NCBI RefSeq assembly: GCF_000002235.5
Contig: NW_022145599.1
Span: forward strand, 9,300,897-9,364,896
Source: Strongylocentrotus purpuratus
Taxonomy: Eukaryota > Echinodermata > Echinoidea > Camarodonta > Strongylocentrotidae
Direction of reading: 5' to 3'
DNA length: 64,000 nt
Shown here: piece by piece, positions 24,813 to 39,200 of the stretch
How positions within the stretch are numbered: the first letter of the stretch is position 1
How the letters are laid out: each line of letters starts with the position of its first letter
Translations under genes and position numbers: made by a program
Notes under the pieces: generated by a model
Databases searched by the model: none
Told to the model about the DNA's origin: nothing
What the model saw: only the letters and a program-made list of their open reading frames with translations

Positions 24813-27800
24813 CTTATATGTACGTTTACTTAGGATGAGGCTAACCACAGTATTCGTTGAATCTTTCGCTTGAATTATGTATATCATTTTCATATTGATG
24901 ATGTATTTATAGATATTTAACATCAACCGATCATAGACATCGAAGAAAATTTTATTCAAAGCATTAGTTTAGTGCAATCGCAATATTCTGAAATAGTTTG
25001 CATTTCAAAATGCGATTTCTTACTAATATATTTCATTTGTTTTTTTCTGAAAGAAGTGAAAATAAGTGCAAAAACCAACTTTTGACCTCCAAATAGGAAA
25101 ACGAAAATGTATGATTTGTCAGAAAATGTTAGAAATGTAAATTAGTTTAAATTGTAATATTCACTATGCAAACTATCTTCCCCCAAAAATGTTTTTTAAA
25201 GCATATTCAAGAGCTGAAGAAAAAAGAAGGAACATTTAAAACTATATGGTATGTGAACGATGAGGGCAACAAACCAGTTGATTGTACAGTTTTCGCAACG
25301 AAGGTTGGAATAGTTTCAGCTTCATAGAATAAGGATACAACATAAAAGCGACATTGTTCGCAAAAAGAGATATCGTCAAGAAAGAAAAACGTCGCCCCCC
25401 CCCAAAAAAAAGAGAGCAAAACTAAATATGCAAAGACTACGATAAGAAGTGATGTATCCATGAATTTATTAAAGGAGGAGGGATCCCTTCAGAAGGGGAG
25501 TGGAAATGCATGTTGCTGCTGCTGTTAATGTTGTTATGATTGGATTGTTTATTTATGGTGCTTGCCATTCTAGTGTGAATATCATGTGGGACAGTGGGAG
25601 TCACACGTAAATTCGCAATTTGAATAGCCTATAATATATCCCATATAAATTAATCGCGCTCGGTTTAATACGTAAACATCACTGTTATGTTCGCATTGTT
25701 ATGTTCGCACTGTTATTGTTGCATAAATAAATAAATAAATAAATATTAAGTGGTAGACCAAAGAGATATTACACATTATTGCTGGTATCTCCTTGGGTAG
25801 ACAAGGCTATGAGAATTGCCTTAGGTTGACTTTTTACGAACTTCTTCGTGATCGTGTTTCGTACACCCTATATGGTGGGTGCCGTCGACCACTAAATCAA
25901 GTTGAACGGTGCAGTTGTCGGCATCATGCCTGACTATAGTGTTTGTAAAGTAGAGGGCTTCTCCTTTCCTCATTTCTCCCCATCTCTTTCGGTCTCCCTC
26001 TGACTGCGTCTCCTAATCTTCTTTGCCTCTCCATGCTTTTCAAACGGCATTATTAACTGCAGCCTAGAGCAGAAATATCCAACCGCTGAGATATTTTCAA
26101 GAAATTTTAGCTACATTTTGCGTTGTGTTGGACTTCATATTGCTCCGGTTGTCTCATTTTCGCTCGCTGGACATATATATCAGACTGCAATCGGCGGATT
26201 AGACGACACTTGGTAGTAAATTTTTATGTGAGATTGCTTTGCTAAATATAGAATACAAGAACATTTTCCATATCTCAAACTATCATTGATACTTGATAAT
26301 TAAACAGTTATTAAAATAAACCTACCAAACTACATAATACAATGAAATACCTGACTTAAAGTAGGGGAGTTTGATGTGGTGCACAATTGCACCCCTCTGT
26401 AATGATCATGAATATTCATGTTACCTCGGCAAAATGCTTGCCTATACTAAATGGAAAAATTACGGTGGGGGGGGGGGGGGTTGGCTGAAATGGACATAAT
26501 GAACCGATCAGAACTGATCTATGATAATTCATGCTTGTTATCCTTCGTGTGCTTGACCTTTAACCTCACAATCGCGTGTCAAGTTGCGTCCAAAGTTCGA
26601 CTTGTATCACATGTGTTATGTAGGCAATGGCGAGCTAGCGACCTATTTTGACCAAATTACGGGGGTGAACTTTCAAAAGTCAATGGGACATGAGGGTTCC
26701 AAAGAAAGAGCTAGTATCAACGTACGTCGGTGTGGATGTGCTTTCCATTTAAACAAAAAATAAATTTTTAACGTTTTTTTTTTTTTTTTGGGGGGGGGGG
26801 GGGGTAAAAGTCAGTAGGCTAACATGTTAGGCTGCTGGACTCTGGCGATAGGGGGCGTTGTCTAATGAGTCTATTCGGAGCCATATGTCTCTAAAAAACA
26901 CAAAAGGCACAATTTTGCTAGGCCACCAATACCTTTGACACTTTATAATGATGAAAATGCCATTTGCAATCTGAATATTATACATTACACAGAAGATATA
27001 AGAACTACAAAATTACCGTCTCATTCCCCGAATATGGGGAATTTTAAATTCTTGGGGTTATCCGTTATCCACACCCCCCGCATATGGTGGCACGATAATA
27101 AAATTATTGTTGTATTTGATGTTACACAAACGTATGGTAATATAAAATAATTGGTGAATCTTCTCCTGGTTACCTCATTCTCTTACCCCCCCCCCTCTGA
27201 CAATCTAATACAACAAAATTGCGTTATACATCGTACTTACAACTAGTTCAGTCACATAAAGTTTTAATTGAAAAATAATAAACTCATAATTTTTTTATAG
27301 AAATAACGAAAAATGCTGTACTAAAATATTTTACCGGTACCGTTACTATACCAGTGGTGGAGGGAGAAATGATGCATTTTATTAATTATTTCCTATATCA
27401 ATATCAACCATAGCTATTTAAAACTGACAACTGTTTAAATATGGCACAAGTTGTGGCTTGTCAATGTCATTGAGGGGAAATAAGGTAATTTGGATTTTGG
27501 TAATAACCTGGGATACTATGTATTATGATTCATCAACAAATGCATCATTTCCCCTACTAGTGAAGAATCTGGTCGTTAGCTTTCAAGCCGCCGAAGATGG
27601 CGTTATCAGTTATCAACGAAGTCGCACGCCCAGCCCAAGATTTTGTTTTCACCAGGCGTATAAATTCGGGGATTACGTCATCTTCGCGTTGCAGCAAATA
27701 GGGAGAGATCGTTTGTGGAAAAGATTATTAAAATCAAATCGGCCAGATTTAGGACCACCACTCCTACTCTACCGGTAAACTTTGTTATTTCTCTGAAAAA

Positions 27801-28393
27801 AACACGAAATTGCTATTTTCCGAGAAAAAAAATGTGTGGAATGCCTGAACAGGGGATTCTGTAAAAAAAAATGGTGAGGTAATGTTCTCACCAAATTCGG
27901 ACAAGACAAATAATTGAAGATATTTTTTTTTCAGGTGCCTTTAGAGTTTACAGTTTGAAAGGGTGCACAATGAAGGCACTTGTGGGCTAAATTTGGGCAC
28001 CCACCCGTTGTGCCCCAATAGCATGGCATTAATCCTTTTCTTTCTCCCTTTCTTTTCTTGGCGGATCAGCCAAAGTGGAATTCAAGTCATTCAATCACCT
28101 AAGAGGATTAGAGCTAGGCTACAGTCACCGTCAAAGATCACGCCTGTAAAATTGGATTATAGCCTTTTAAACTCCTGAAAGACTGTAAACACTATTATGT
28201 ATTTCAAGCTGAAAGACCTCGGTTAATCGATTCACTTGAACCTCGACGAACTTTCCTGTTATCTGGCTTTATAAACAAACAAACAAACAACAAATCACGT
28301 CAACAAAGACAGATGAAAGAATGTTGACGAAAATCTCAGGAAAGCCTTGAAGAGTTATGGAAGAAGAATTCGTCGAGCAAAAGCAGTACAGTA
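24813..28393. other. Spacer without a recognised gene
   Basis: (AAAT)n near 25723-25745, G-tracts at 26466-26480 and 26790-26805, and a TTGACCTTTAACCTCAC segment near 26550 that may be a worn copy of the 18.5-19.3 kb repeat. The 106-residue plus-strand frame at 27458 has no recognisable domain. Confidence 0.5.
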
Positions 28394-28505
28394 GGGACTT
28401 TTAGATTTGCGTGGACTGATACGTGTGACGTCCATTCAAGGCAGTGCATTAAAAGGACGTCGATCGTAGCAATCCACCTTGCCGTTGTGCAAATCTAAAA
28501 GTCCC
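28394..28505. mobile_element. Palindromic MITE, 112 bp, flanked by TA
   Basis: GGGACTTTTAGATTTGC and GCAAATCTAAAAGTCCC are perfect inverted ends, each bordered outside by TA (28392-28393, 28506-28507). A TA duplication is the Tc1/mariner signature. An inner pair GACGTCC / GGACGTC (about 28429-28461) adds a second stem. Confidence 0.6.
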
Positions 28506-28507
28506 TA

Positions 28508-29558
28508 TTAACACGGCGTTCTCGACAGATCGAGTAATCACATTTTAAAGGCGTCTGCCACCAAATAGATTAGACCTCAAACCCAGCGATATGTCAAAAA
28601 AGTGCAGGGTGTTTGATGAAAAGTTAGAAAAAGGTAACATACCAAATAAAAGACTGTGACGGAAAGTCGCCCTGCTGGCGGTACTAACAATTCACTGATC
28701 ATACTTTATCGTCGTATCTATAAAACCATCTTGAAGAAAAGAGCTTTGTCCCGTAGTTGAAAAGAAGATCTTAGTGTAGCCAACTGGAGCGACTTTCTTT
28801 AGAGAGTGGGCTGAGATTTCTCCTTGCAAAGAATTATTTCCTTCCTTCTAAAAAGAAAGAAGAGGGAACTCTAATTTGGGGTCGAAGTTGTTATGAGACT
28901 AGCCATGAATTGACACAAAATATTATGTCATTTCACTGTACTATGAAATTAATTGATTTGTCCAACTATTTCCTCTCGCTTCCTTATCCTTTCGACTGAC
29001 AAATTGTTCAATGATAAATAGGATCTATAACAACGATTAAATGAGATCAAAGAAAGTATTACAAAAGAGTACCCACTAACATTTACTTAGAGCAGAACAC
29101 CGACGAAGTATTCATTGACTGCTGGAAGTTATGTATTTCCATGAAAGAAAGGAAAATGAAAAACGAAAAAACGTTGTGCAAAATTATATGGAAGAATAAT
29201 CACGAAGGAAAGATAGCAGACTAACATGAGATATTTGTTTTTAACTTACCTTGGTGCATCGATTATTTGAAACAAATAACATTTCTTTGTGCAAATAGGC
29301 CTATAGGCCTATGTAGAAAGATAATAATTAAAACAGAACGCGACTTTAAGCGTAAGTTGTTTTAAAGCATAATAGAAGTTATCATTGACCTGAAATCATT
29401 TGAACACAATTTTTTATCTATACAGTAGATTTGTTTGCGTTTGAATACTTTGCTCTGACACGCTCTACCTATATCGATTTCAGCCACTCCTAGGATAAAC
29501 CCAAAGTCCGGAACGGGGACTTATCTCTGGCATATAAAAGGAACTGTCACGGGTCAAC
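28508..29558 (+). promoter_or_regulatory. 5' flank of the YeeE-type transporter gene
   Basis: No gene is seen here. A plausible splice acceptor (TATATCGATTTCAG, ending 29483) precedes the ATG at 29559, so a 5' untranslated exon may lie upstream. An in-frame TAA at 29535-29537 shows that the coding frame does not extend further left in this exon. TATAAA at 29533 is too near the ATG to be a convincing TATA box. Confidence 0.35.
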
Positions 29559-30135
29559 ATGACTACAGTGCACCAGGTATTGCTACCAGGGGAGGCAGAT
29601 GGCGGGGATTCACCACGTCTCTCGATAACAGACGACACTTATCACCTCTTAGCGAACACTAGCAGACGACATACTCTAGTGGGTGCAAACAACGAATCCG
29701 CTATGCCGCGTACGGAGAACATCGAGGAGCGGTGCGTTGTTACGAACGAAATAAACACGCAGAAATCTGAGGAAAGTTCACCGCGGGAACAGACGGCAGA
29801 AACATCGTCGCAGCAAGCTCAATCTTCGCCAGACGGTATAATAGGCACCGATAGGAACGCGAACATGCACCGGACGACCACGGCAGGAACGAAGACGAGG
29901 ATCCCGTCGGAAACGGGTTCCGAGTCATTCCACAACAGCCGGCATAATGGAATCAGACTTGATATAAAATCGAACTGCGACGAAAAGCCGATTTTAGCCG
30001 AAGCGGATTATAAGGATTCAAAGACAAGAAAGAATTCGCCCTTGATTGGGAGTAACATTGCAAGGACCGTTGGTAAGCTGGCAGCCTGTTTTCTGTGTGG
30101 AATAATCTTCGGAATAGCAGCAGAAAAGGGAAGAG
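29559..30135 (+). CDS. YeeE-type gene exon 1: N-terminal extension and first membrane helix
   Basis: 577 bases, 192 codons plus one. It begins at the first in-frame ATG after a TAA at 29535. The extension is rich in S, T, E, N and R. The exon ends in LAACFLCGIIFGIAAEKGR and the donor GTAAGATT at 30136. The open frame continuing to 30167 is intron read-through. Confidence 0.9.
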
Positions 30136-33035
30136 GTAAGATTGTAATCCACAACATTTGTCATTAATTTTTATAAAGAAAATGTAAACTGTACACACGT
30201 AACAACAAGTAGAAAACTATTTAGAAATAATGAACATTAGGATAGCATTGATATTTAACCAGATCTTTATAACAATTCATGTTGCATAATTTCATTTTCC
30301 ACGAACAGTTGACATAAATGTGTCAAATAGGATCCACGGACCATGAAGAAAACTATTCGGAGATATAAGCCTATATATCCAACTTTGCTAGGTTGGCCAT
30401 AATTAATATTCTTTGGATAAAAATGGAATTCAGAAGAATTGAGGCGATTTTGGAAATTCACAAAATGTGAATGTTTTATTTGTGCTGAGCCATAGCCCTT
30501 TTCGACGTAGTAGGACATATATTGCAGGTGGGAAACGTTTTCAGCTATAGAAATAGAAAAGAAAAGGTTTTCGAGCTCACCAAGCCGAATCGATACGGCA
30601 TCAGGGAATCATGTGAGGTTGAATGGTTAAGGACACTGAGAATGGATCAAACACAAAGAAAAAAGCCAAACAAAAACAAAGCGTCTACCAAAACATGGTC
30701 GCTTCCAAACGAGTTTTTGCCTTCAGCAAAATATGTAGAAAATAGAGTGACACTCCAAATACGCAAATATATCGCCAGAAAACAGAAAAGTTACAATAAA
30801 ATCATTAGCTACAATGACTGAAATAAATAAATAACGTATATTAATGGAATTAGTTCTAGTCGGCGAGCAAGATCTAAACATGTCAAAATCCCCAAAAGCT
30901 GTATGAATTACGTCTAAAAGACGAAATATTTACTCGACTACTTACTGGCACACAAGTGATGTTTTAGGGGGAAGGGTATGTTGACATTTGCACAAGAACG
31001 CAAGCTCGTCTCCACATCCATTTGATTTTATTTGTTTGTTTACTGTTGAATTTATAGAAGATTTACACAGAGGAAGGTCATGACGACTCTGCAAAAATAC
31101 CTTTTTTCTGGAGGTCTTATCTTCGTTGGTCATTAATATTTCGGTCTTATCGCTGAGATGAATGTTGTTTTGGTGTGATAAAGATTTTGGACTTGATGCT
31201 TGTCGCATTAAAAAGAAAAGGATTTTTCAAAATGCACTTGTTTATCGCCTATTTAAAAAAAGCATTAGTAATGCTCGTCTTATAATTGAAATTCGTCATG
31301 TAGTCAAGCCTGTATAAATAATCATGATCAAATACTAATTTCCCTTGAATACGAGAATGGAATATATATACAGGAATTAGAAAAAAAATGTTTGTAATAT
31401 CCTGTAATATGATGGAATGATCCTTTATTGGAAACAGTGATAAAAACCACACGATAATTATTTCCACATATGTTAAACCATAGAGAGAGAGAATAACTGA
31501 ACAAACAAACACACAAACAAACAAATACACAAAACATATATTATCCTCATTTGCTGATGGTTAGGTCAGTCAAAACAATCACCTTGATATGATAAATGTC
31601 TTGAGGTTTAGTTTTGACTTTCACAAAATAGATTATGATCAATGTAATGTAAACGAACTAAGGGTTACAAATTGAAACGAGATGTGCATAATTCGTTTAA
31701 AACCGTCCTCCATGAATAAATAGGCCCGCTTCGGTTGGTGAATAAGTGAGAAAAAATAATGAACAGTAAAAGTTAAGCAGCCGTTAGAAGATGTAAATAC
31801 ATACGTAAATGACATTCTTGGATAGAAGCTGTTGTATAAAGTACTGTAATATGAGGATAAAATCGTAGTATATTGCGAAATGTATACTGCTTTCGTTATT
31901 ATTCTCTGAAATCAATTCGCAATAGGCATATATTTATTTCCACGACAGTTACCAAAGACTGTTTTTATATGTCTATTCCTCATACTGTACATATTTACAT
32001 TGAAATATACATGTATGTGTTGATCATGCAAACTTTGAACTCTTTCTTACGAGCATTTGTTTTGCTCGTAAACATTAACGTCAAGGTTATTTTTCTCCTG
32101 TAATAGAATAGGCTAGGCAGCAGCACAGGTACACACTATAAGGTGAAAGACGCTCACTTAATGAACATGTTAATGATTCAACGTACAATAATTTGTAGCG
32201 CACTTTACATCATATAGAAAGCTAGTTTATTTGGCAGTTTAGACCATTCTACTAATTATTTGGTCCTGTGACCCATGGTAGTCACATGGTTATTGTTTGC
32301 TTGTTTCCATTACCATTTCAATAATAAAAGAGATAATATATACATGGTACATCATTAGATATATATAAATATGGCGGGTAGCCCTTTCAGCGGAATTTGT
32401 ATGATGCCCTGTACTTTCATGGGGTCATGAAGTCCTGTATTTAATTCCCACGAGCCCTGTTATATTTATGTTAATTTGGTGAATGTCTGTAGGTCGATCA
32501 GGGTCAGTCGCTTTGGGATTGCATGATTTATTCATTATTCAACCACAGGAACATTACTTATACAATATCAACGATATAAATGATCAAATTAAAACCAGAC
32601 AGTGCCGGCAAAAATCCTCTTAGAATTTCAAAAAAGCAAGGACCCGACATTTGGAATTCTATTTGACATGTTTGAAACTAACTACGTAACAAAAATATTG
32701 CGTATTATAAACTAAACATGATTCTATTTATCTAGTTGCCCCGATAGGGATATATAGGCTTTCAATGGTAGAAGGTTACCATTGCAAAACAGAGTATACC
32801 TCCTTTTTTTGTAATCATAACCATTATTATGTTGTGAGATAAATAGGTCGACAGATTATCTATGTTACTTTTGTATTTTTGCTTTTTCTTCTAATTTAAT
32901 TCTACGGGTTATAGTCTTCTCTTAATCAGAACACTGTGCGCTTAGAAACATCAGTATTAAGCGCCTAATAAATGTTATGTATTATTATTATTATTAGATT
33001 GATGGTGGGAGAAAGAGAGCGAGAGAGAGAGAGAT

Positions 33036-33079
<44 letters not shown>

Positions 33080-33185
33080 GGAGCCAGAGACGAAGGGGAG
33101 AGATAGAGGGAAGGGCAGAGAGAGCGAGAGAGATAAATAGAGGAGAGATAGAGGGATAGGTAGAAAGAGGGGCAGAGAAACAGAG

Positions 33186-33235
<50 letters not shown>

Positions 33236-36200
33236 GGAGCCAGAGACGAAGGGGAGAGATAGAGGGAAGGGCAGAGAGAGCGAGAGAGATAAATAGAGGA
33301 GAGATAGAGGGAGAGATAGAGGGAGGGGCAGAAACATGAAGAAGACTGGAATATAGGGTACAAAAAGAACCCTGCGTGTATACATGACATGAAACCTGTA
33401 TTTCACAAGGATACGGTCAAAAGTTCAACACAGATAATAACCATTCATATACATCATGTTAAATTATATGATATTAATTATGAAAAGAATATCATACCAC
33501 ACTCGCAGTGGGACATGTAATACACGTTAGCACCTGAACAGTTGGATTGCTAGACATTTTGAAAACAACATTATGACTTCCTCTTGACTAATTGCATGAC
33601 AATATGTTTCTATCGAAAATATATTTTTAGACATGACCTTGGCTTGTGTTGTGAACCGTGCATGGGTGATGACATGCATTTTTGGCAGGTGGAAAGACCC
33701 TTTTAAGCACCGTTTTATTATCATTATTGTTATAATATTATTTCTATAATATTATTTCATGTAGTTCCCAGTTTCGCCGCCATACAACCCCCTCCCCTAT
33801 CCTCTCCTCTAAACGCCTGGAAAAGCCAATATATAAACTGCAAGGGGTCTCCGACTCGCGTTTCTGCAAAGATACCCCCACCCGAACACCATCCAAGAGG
33901 ACAAATTTCCCCATAGGAGGATGATCCCCACTACCTCTTTTTTCAATTTCTCGATACACCATCAGTTCTTTCTAACCACCTTTTATTTTTTTTAAGATAA
34001 CGATTAAAATTCTCGTTTTTTTTTTCTTCCTGCAACCCGTGAGATGAGAGGATGCACACAAAACAAATCTTCTCGTATTGAATGTATAATATTGCAATTA
34101 TTTCTTAATCTGAATTCAGAAAAGGAAGAAATAAATGCAAATTGACAGAGAATCACTTCCTCCTCGTGTATAGGACTTAAAAATAACTACTGGAACTACT
34201 CCCTCCTCCCAAGAGCCCATTTCATTCAGTACTCATTTTGTAAAAGCACCAACATGGTTGCCCCCCTCCCCCCCCCCCAGTGAGAAAATGCCTCCTATTG
34301 CCATCATAATACATCTCATTAACTCGATAATAACAACAATTGCTGTCTCGCGTTATTAGTTATTACCGTACGGCGCTGGTGTTACTGTGCTATGAAGCTC
34401 TGCTATATTGCATTTCCACCAGAACAATAACTGAATGCTCCCCCGTATCGTATCGTATCGTCGGGACTTTAATGCCTATACAGTTTGCCAAAGAGAGCGG
34501 AATGAACAAAAAGCAAGCGTCCGATCGAAATATGGACAAAGGAAACATAAAATTAGGAACTTCCGTCAAATATTTGCAATAATTAGCTAAGGGAATGACT
34601 GAATTAGAATATCAACGATATGGCTTAGAATTTTTTTTCTTCCAAACACTGTAACATCAAGGCCAATTTTTTGTATTGAACAGTAGCGAAAAGTGCATTT
34701 GCTGTTTGCTGTTTTTTTTCCTTCGAATTTAATGTATTAAATAATTAATTAATTCATGTGTTTATTGTTTTAAAATAAATTTTGTATTTACAACTTGTGA
34801 GGTGGAGCATCCTGATCAGATAATACATGTTGTTGTTCACCAACAATATTACCCCCCCCCAATCAACATGTAAGTTTACAAGAATGATAACTCTGGGATA
34901 TCATGCTTCTCTGGCACGGTAGGGGGGGGGGGGGTTCAGTAGTTTTTTTTTACGGTAAGTCAATCGCTCAGAAATTTGATGTATAATTCGGTGTATGTAT
35001 TATCAACACTGTTACTGTGTATACAGCAAACTTTGCTCCTGCAGTATCCAGTATGACAAGCAAGCGAGCAAGAAAATAGAGTTGTGATTGACTTGTTTGA
35101 CATGACAAAGAAAAATATTAAAAATGTATTATTTTTTGTGGGAATTATCAGTTACTTAGTTTATGATTGATTGGTCGCCTACACTAAACAAATAACAGGA
35201 CAAAGTGTGTAATGGGAAGGTCGATTCGGGGTTCGGACTTTGTTCAAATTAAAATCTGAACTTCAAATCAACTGATAAGTTTGAATTTTGAAAGGTAAAA
35301 TAATTGCAATGTCATCCTTGTTTGTTATAATATCGCGTGGTCACAGACTAACGCTCAAAGTAGAGTGGCAATGGCAAGGTCGTTAGGGAGATACGATTCC
35401 AGTTATGTTCCGCGTCGTCTATTTTTGTTTGTCTCCCCCCTCATGCTTGGTATGCGAAATCGCGGTCGCTATTGTTCTATACTTGTCCAACAACATCACT
35501 GGTGTGATAAAAAAAGCTCTAAACTAATTATCGATTCTGGTTTTTTCCCTCGAGAGAACCGGCCATGAACTTAAGCCATGCCCTTTATGAACTATGGCCA
35601 ATTTGTTTTTTTTCCCTCCTTTTCAAGATACGTGTATCCTCGTTCTAAAATATCAACTTCCTGAAATACAAACCGCTTATAATTTTAATTGGGTATATGC
35701 GTACATGAGTTTAACGGCCATAATGTCAATTTACGTAAAAATTCGGTATAGATCTTTTCAAGTTATTCAACGTTATACGTGAAGTGTACATACCTGATAC
35801 CTCCCCCCAACAACAACAAAAAGGAGTAGGGGTACTGTGCGTTAAATATTATAGTGATCCTCATATTTTTCTCCTGGGAAAATTTCACTACTTTATGACG
35901 GTTAGCATCTAATTTGTATTTAAACAGTAGTTTGTCAGTTTCCGGTAGTCTTTTTCTTTCATGTCGGTCAAAATTATGTTTTAGGACAAACTATTCTTGT
36001 GATAATTTTGTGCCAGTTCAAGTAATCCACCTCATCAGGGTATATATTCGGCTTGAATTGCAAAGATATAGGCTCAAGTATATGAACCGTAAAACGTAAT
36101 TATCTAAATCTAACCTGTTCAAAGTCGGTGAGGTATTTGTATAGCAATTATTCAAGTTTGATCTTAATTATTGCGTGATATTTTTGTCTACATCAACATA

Positions 36201-39200
36201 CTTTTTTCTTTGTTGTTAAATCACGAGTTTGATAATGACTGCATTGAATTTGAGCCAATTTTCGGGCATAATCATTGTGAGGGAAAAGAAAGACTTTAAA
36301 GAGTAAAGTCCGACAACCGCCTTTGCAGCGTAATACCATATTCCGAAACAGAATCTCTTTCTATTACTGTCCATTGATTGAGGAAAAATACGAACGAATA
36401 TCTTCCTGCAAGCAAACACTTTTTTTCCACTTTGCTCCTCTCATAGTATGTATATAATAAGGGACACTGTGGAAAGTAGTTTTGCAATAAAATTGACAAC
36501 ACTATTCTGGTTTGATTGAACCTATGAATAGGTTGAAAAACCATTCCTTTTAAGTCAGCTAGAGTGGATCTTATTTAGGGTATATGATAAGCCATGCATT
36601 GTGCACTTCAATCCATTACTGTGATATCGGCTGTCAGTCTATCAAAAGCCGAGCCTTGCGGGTATATACTTGATGAAACGGAACTCTAATAATGTATATT
36701 GTCGGGCTTTGAAGAGAAATAGTGAACAATTAGTATGGACTCCGAGTTGGCTGTCAGTTTGTCAAAAGTCCAGTCGTGAGGGTGTACTTCAGAAAAAACT
36801 TTGATGAAAGATTTGGTCCGATCGACCTTTCGAGGACTTTTAATGGAAGGTTAGGGCGACTGTACAGTGGCGGATCAGCCGGGGGGGGGGGGGGGTGGTC
36901 AAAAGTCCGAAAACTCTGTTACAAAATTCCATGACTAGCAAACGAAGAAAAAAAAAAGGAGGGGGGCCATCAGCCTTTACTTCTTCTTTCGTTTCTCTCC
37001 CCTCCCCTTTTTGGCCGGGGGACACGTGCCCCTGTGCCCCTGTGCCCCCTCGATCCGCCATTGCATTGAAAATCTATACCTCTCCGGAAACTCGTCAAGT
37101 GTTTATTTACCTCTCCAACGTGTTTGATGGACGGGGGCCTACAATGACTGAAAAGGAAGGGTCATATTCCTCATCAAATGCCCTTTTGTCAAGTTTTGCA
37201 AAGCGAGGATTTTGAAGATTGTTGAAAATCGCGCTAATGTGTCAGGACTATGTACCTTTTACGACCGGGAAAAAGGCACACTTATACAAAAAGAAAATTG
37301 ACAAATAGAGTTGGTGACTTTTGTTGCGACTGAATACAATCAGAAGTAAACACAATGTACCCCCCCCCCTCCTCCAGAAAACCGAAGGTCGAAACATGAG
37401 ATTTCATTTTGAGAAGCATGGAGGGAGTTACGAAAACTGATGAGATTGAAAAACACCGAATATCTGTAGTCAATTAGTTTTTAAGAGTGTACAGAAGTCG
37501 GGGGGGGGGGGGGGGGTTGCAAAGCATTTTAGATCAAATCAGATGCACGTAGTTAAATGATTATTATATTTCTTTTAGTTCCAAGCTCAGACAGGAAATC
37601 TCCCCGATCCTTACTCAACTTCCTTCGACTCAAACCCCAACGGCGTTTTCAATCTATAGCTATGACACTTATCAGGCAAATCATCATCTAAAAAGTATTC
37701 TTGTTGCTCTTGTTTTCTCCTAATATTGTTTTGTAATTTCATAATGAAGGCAATGCATATTTGATTTCGTGGAAGCATAGTTTCCGCTATTTTTGAATTT
37801 TGACTGAGATGAATGAAACGCCTTAAACAATGATACTAAAATTATTATTTTTATTGTATTTTTGTTTATACATTAGTTTAATTATTCATATATTTAGTTT
37901 TGTAATTATTATTCTAGTATTATTGTTTCTTCCATCTCAGCATGTAATTTTTTATTATGCTAATGAGGTTAAACAAAGAAATATAAACAATGGATGAGGG
38001 GTTTGTTGGTGTACCAGTATAAAGTAGAGCTAAAGTTCAATCATTAAATTAGAAATTCCGTTGGGTGCAATGATATTTGGAAACGGAGAGAAATATAATA
38101 CTGCATGTTTATATTTCTTTAGTGGTTATAACTCTGCTTTAATCGGCTTGTTCAGATCATGCATATTTTGTTTAGGTGCCTAACTGAATTTGCAAAATAA
38201 ACATAGGAAACGCGTTGAAATTGTGCAAGTTTGTATCATGTTTTACATATTTAGTACACTTATCATTATGATGATAATCATTACTATTTAGCTAATTCTC
38301 TACGATTGATGCGACCTTTTATAATTAAATCCTGCGCATTGCAACCGCACATTGACGAAGATACGGAAACACTATCAATTGAGAACATTCATGACTTGGA
38401 AAACGATTTATCAAATTATACGTTTCCTGTTGCATTCAGGTAGCCAGGTTTTCCATCTGGTGAGGGAAGGAGGGGAGTGGGGGAGGGTGAGAGGGGCTCC
38501 TCGCGATGAAGAAACGACGGACATAAGGGGAAAACAGGTTCATAATATTTATAAGTGGTGATATTGATAGTAAGCGATGGATCGGGAGGGGGAGGGGGCT
38601 GTGAAGGGGGCACCAGTCTTGTGCCCTCGGGAAAACGAATTTTGCATACTCCCTTCCCTCAATGATGATGATGTATGATGCATTGTAATTATTCAAATTC
38701 AGATTATCATAACAATTATCATGACAATTATTTAATCATCATAATAATATTATATTAACCGGTGAATTTCGATTATTGTGTAGACCTTTACGGAAAAAAC
38801 TTATAGGTAGTCCCTACCCCTCGTCCTCTTTAACAACGCTAATGTGCTGTTCATGTTTATCATATTTAAGAAATTAGCTCAGCCATGTTTTCTAAATTTT
38901 TTATGATTATTTCCCTTTTCCGCCGTCATGGCCACGGCTGCGTGGGTCTTGCTGCTACAGATGTTGGCGATACTGCATGAAGTTAAATTAAAATTCAACG
39001 TAGAGCTGAGAATTTCTGGATACGTCACCGGTTCCCGCTGGGGCGGATCCGGGGTTTTCTTTGAAGGAGGGGGGGGGGGGGGTGGGGAGGAGGGGGAAAT
39101 ATTTTTTATAACTAATTTATCTGACAAGCAAACAAGCACAAAGAAAAGGATTTTTTAAAGGACGAAAGATAAAGAAAAAGATCCTAAAAGATGGTATCGG

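Noticed and set aside
29531-29540. TATA box (CATATAAAAG) for the transporter gene
   Set aside because: It lies only 19-28 bases before the ATG, too near for a normal start site; a spliced 5' UTR seems more likely.
30136-30167. Read-through tail of the exon 1 frame (ending KIVIHNICH)
   Set aside because: It follows a good GTAAG donor and breaks the conserved EKGRVFE motif that splicing restores.
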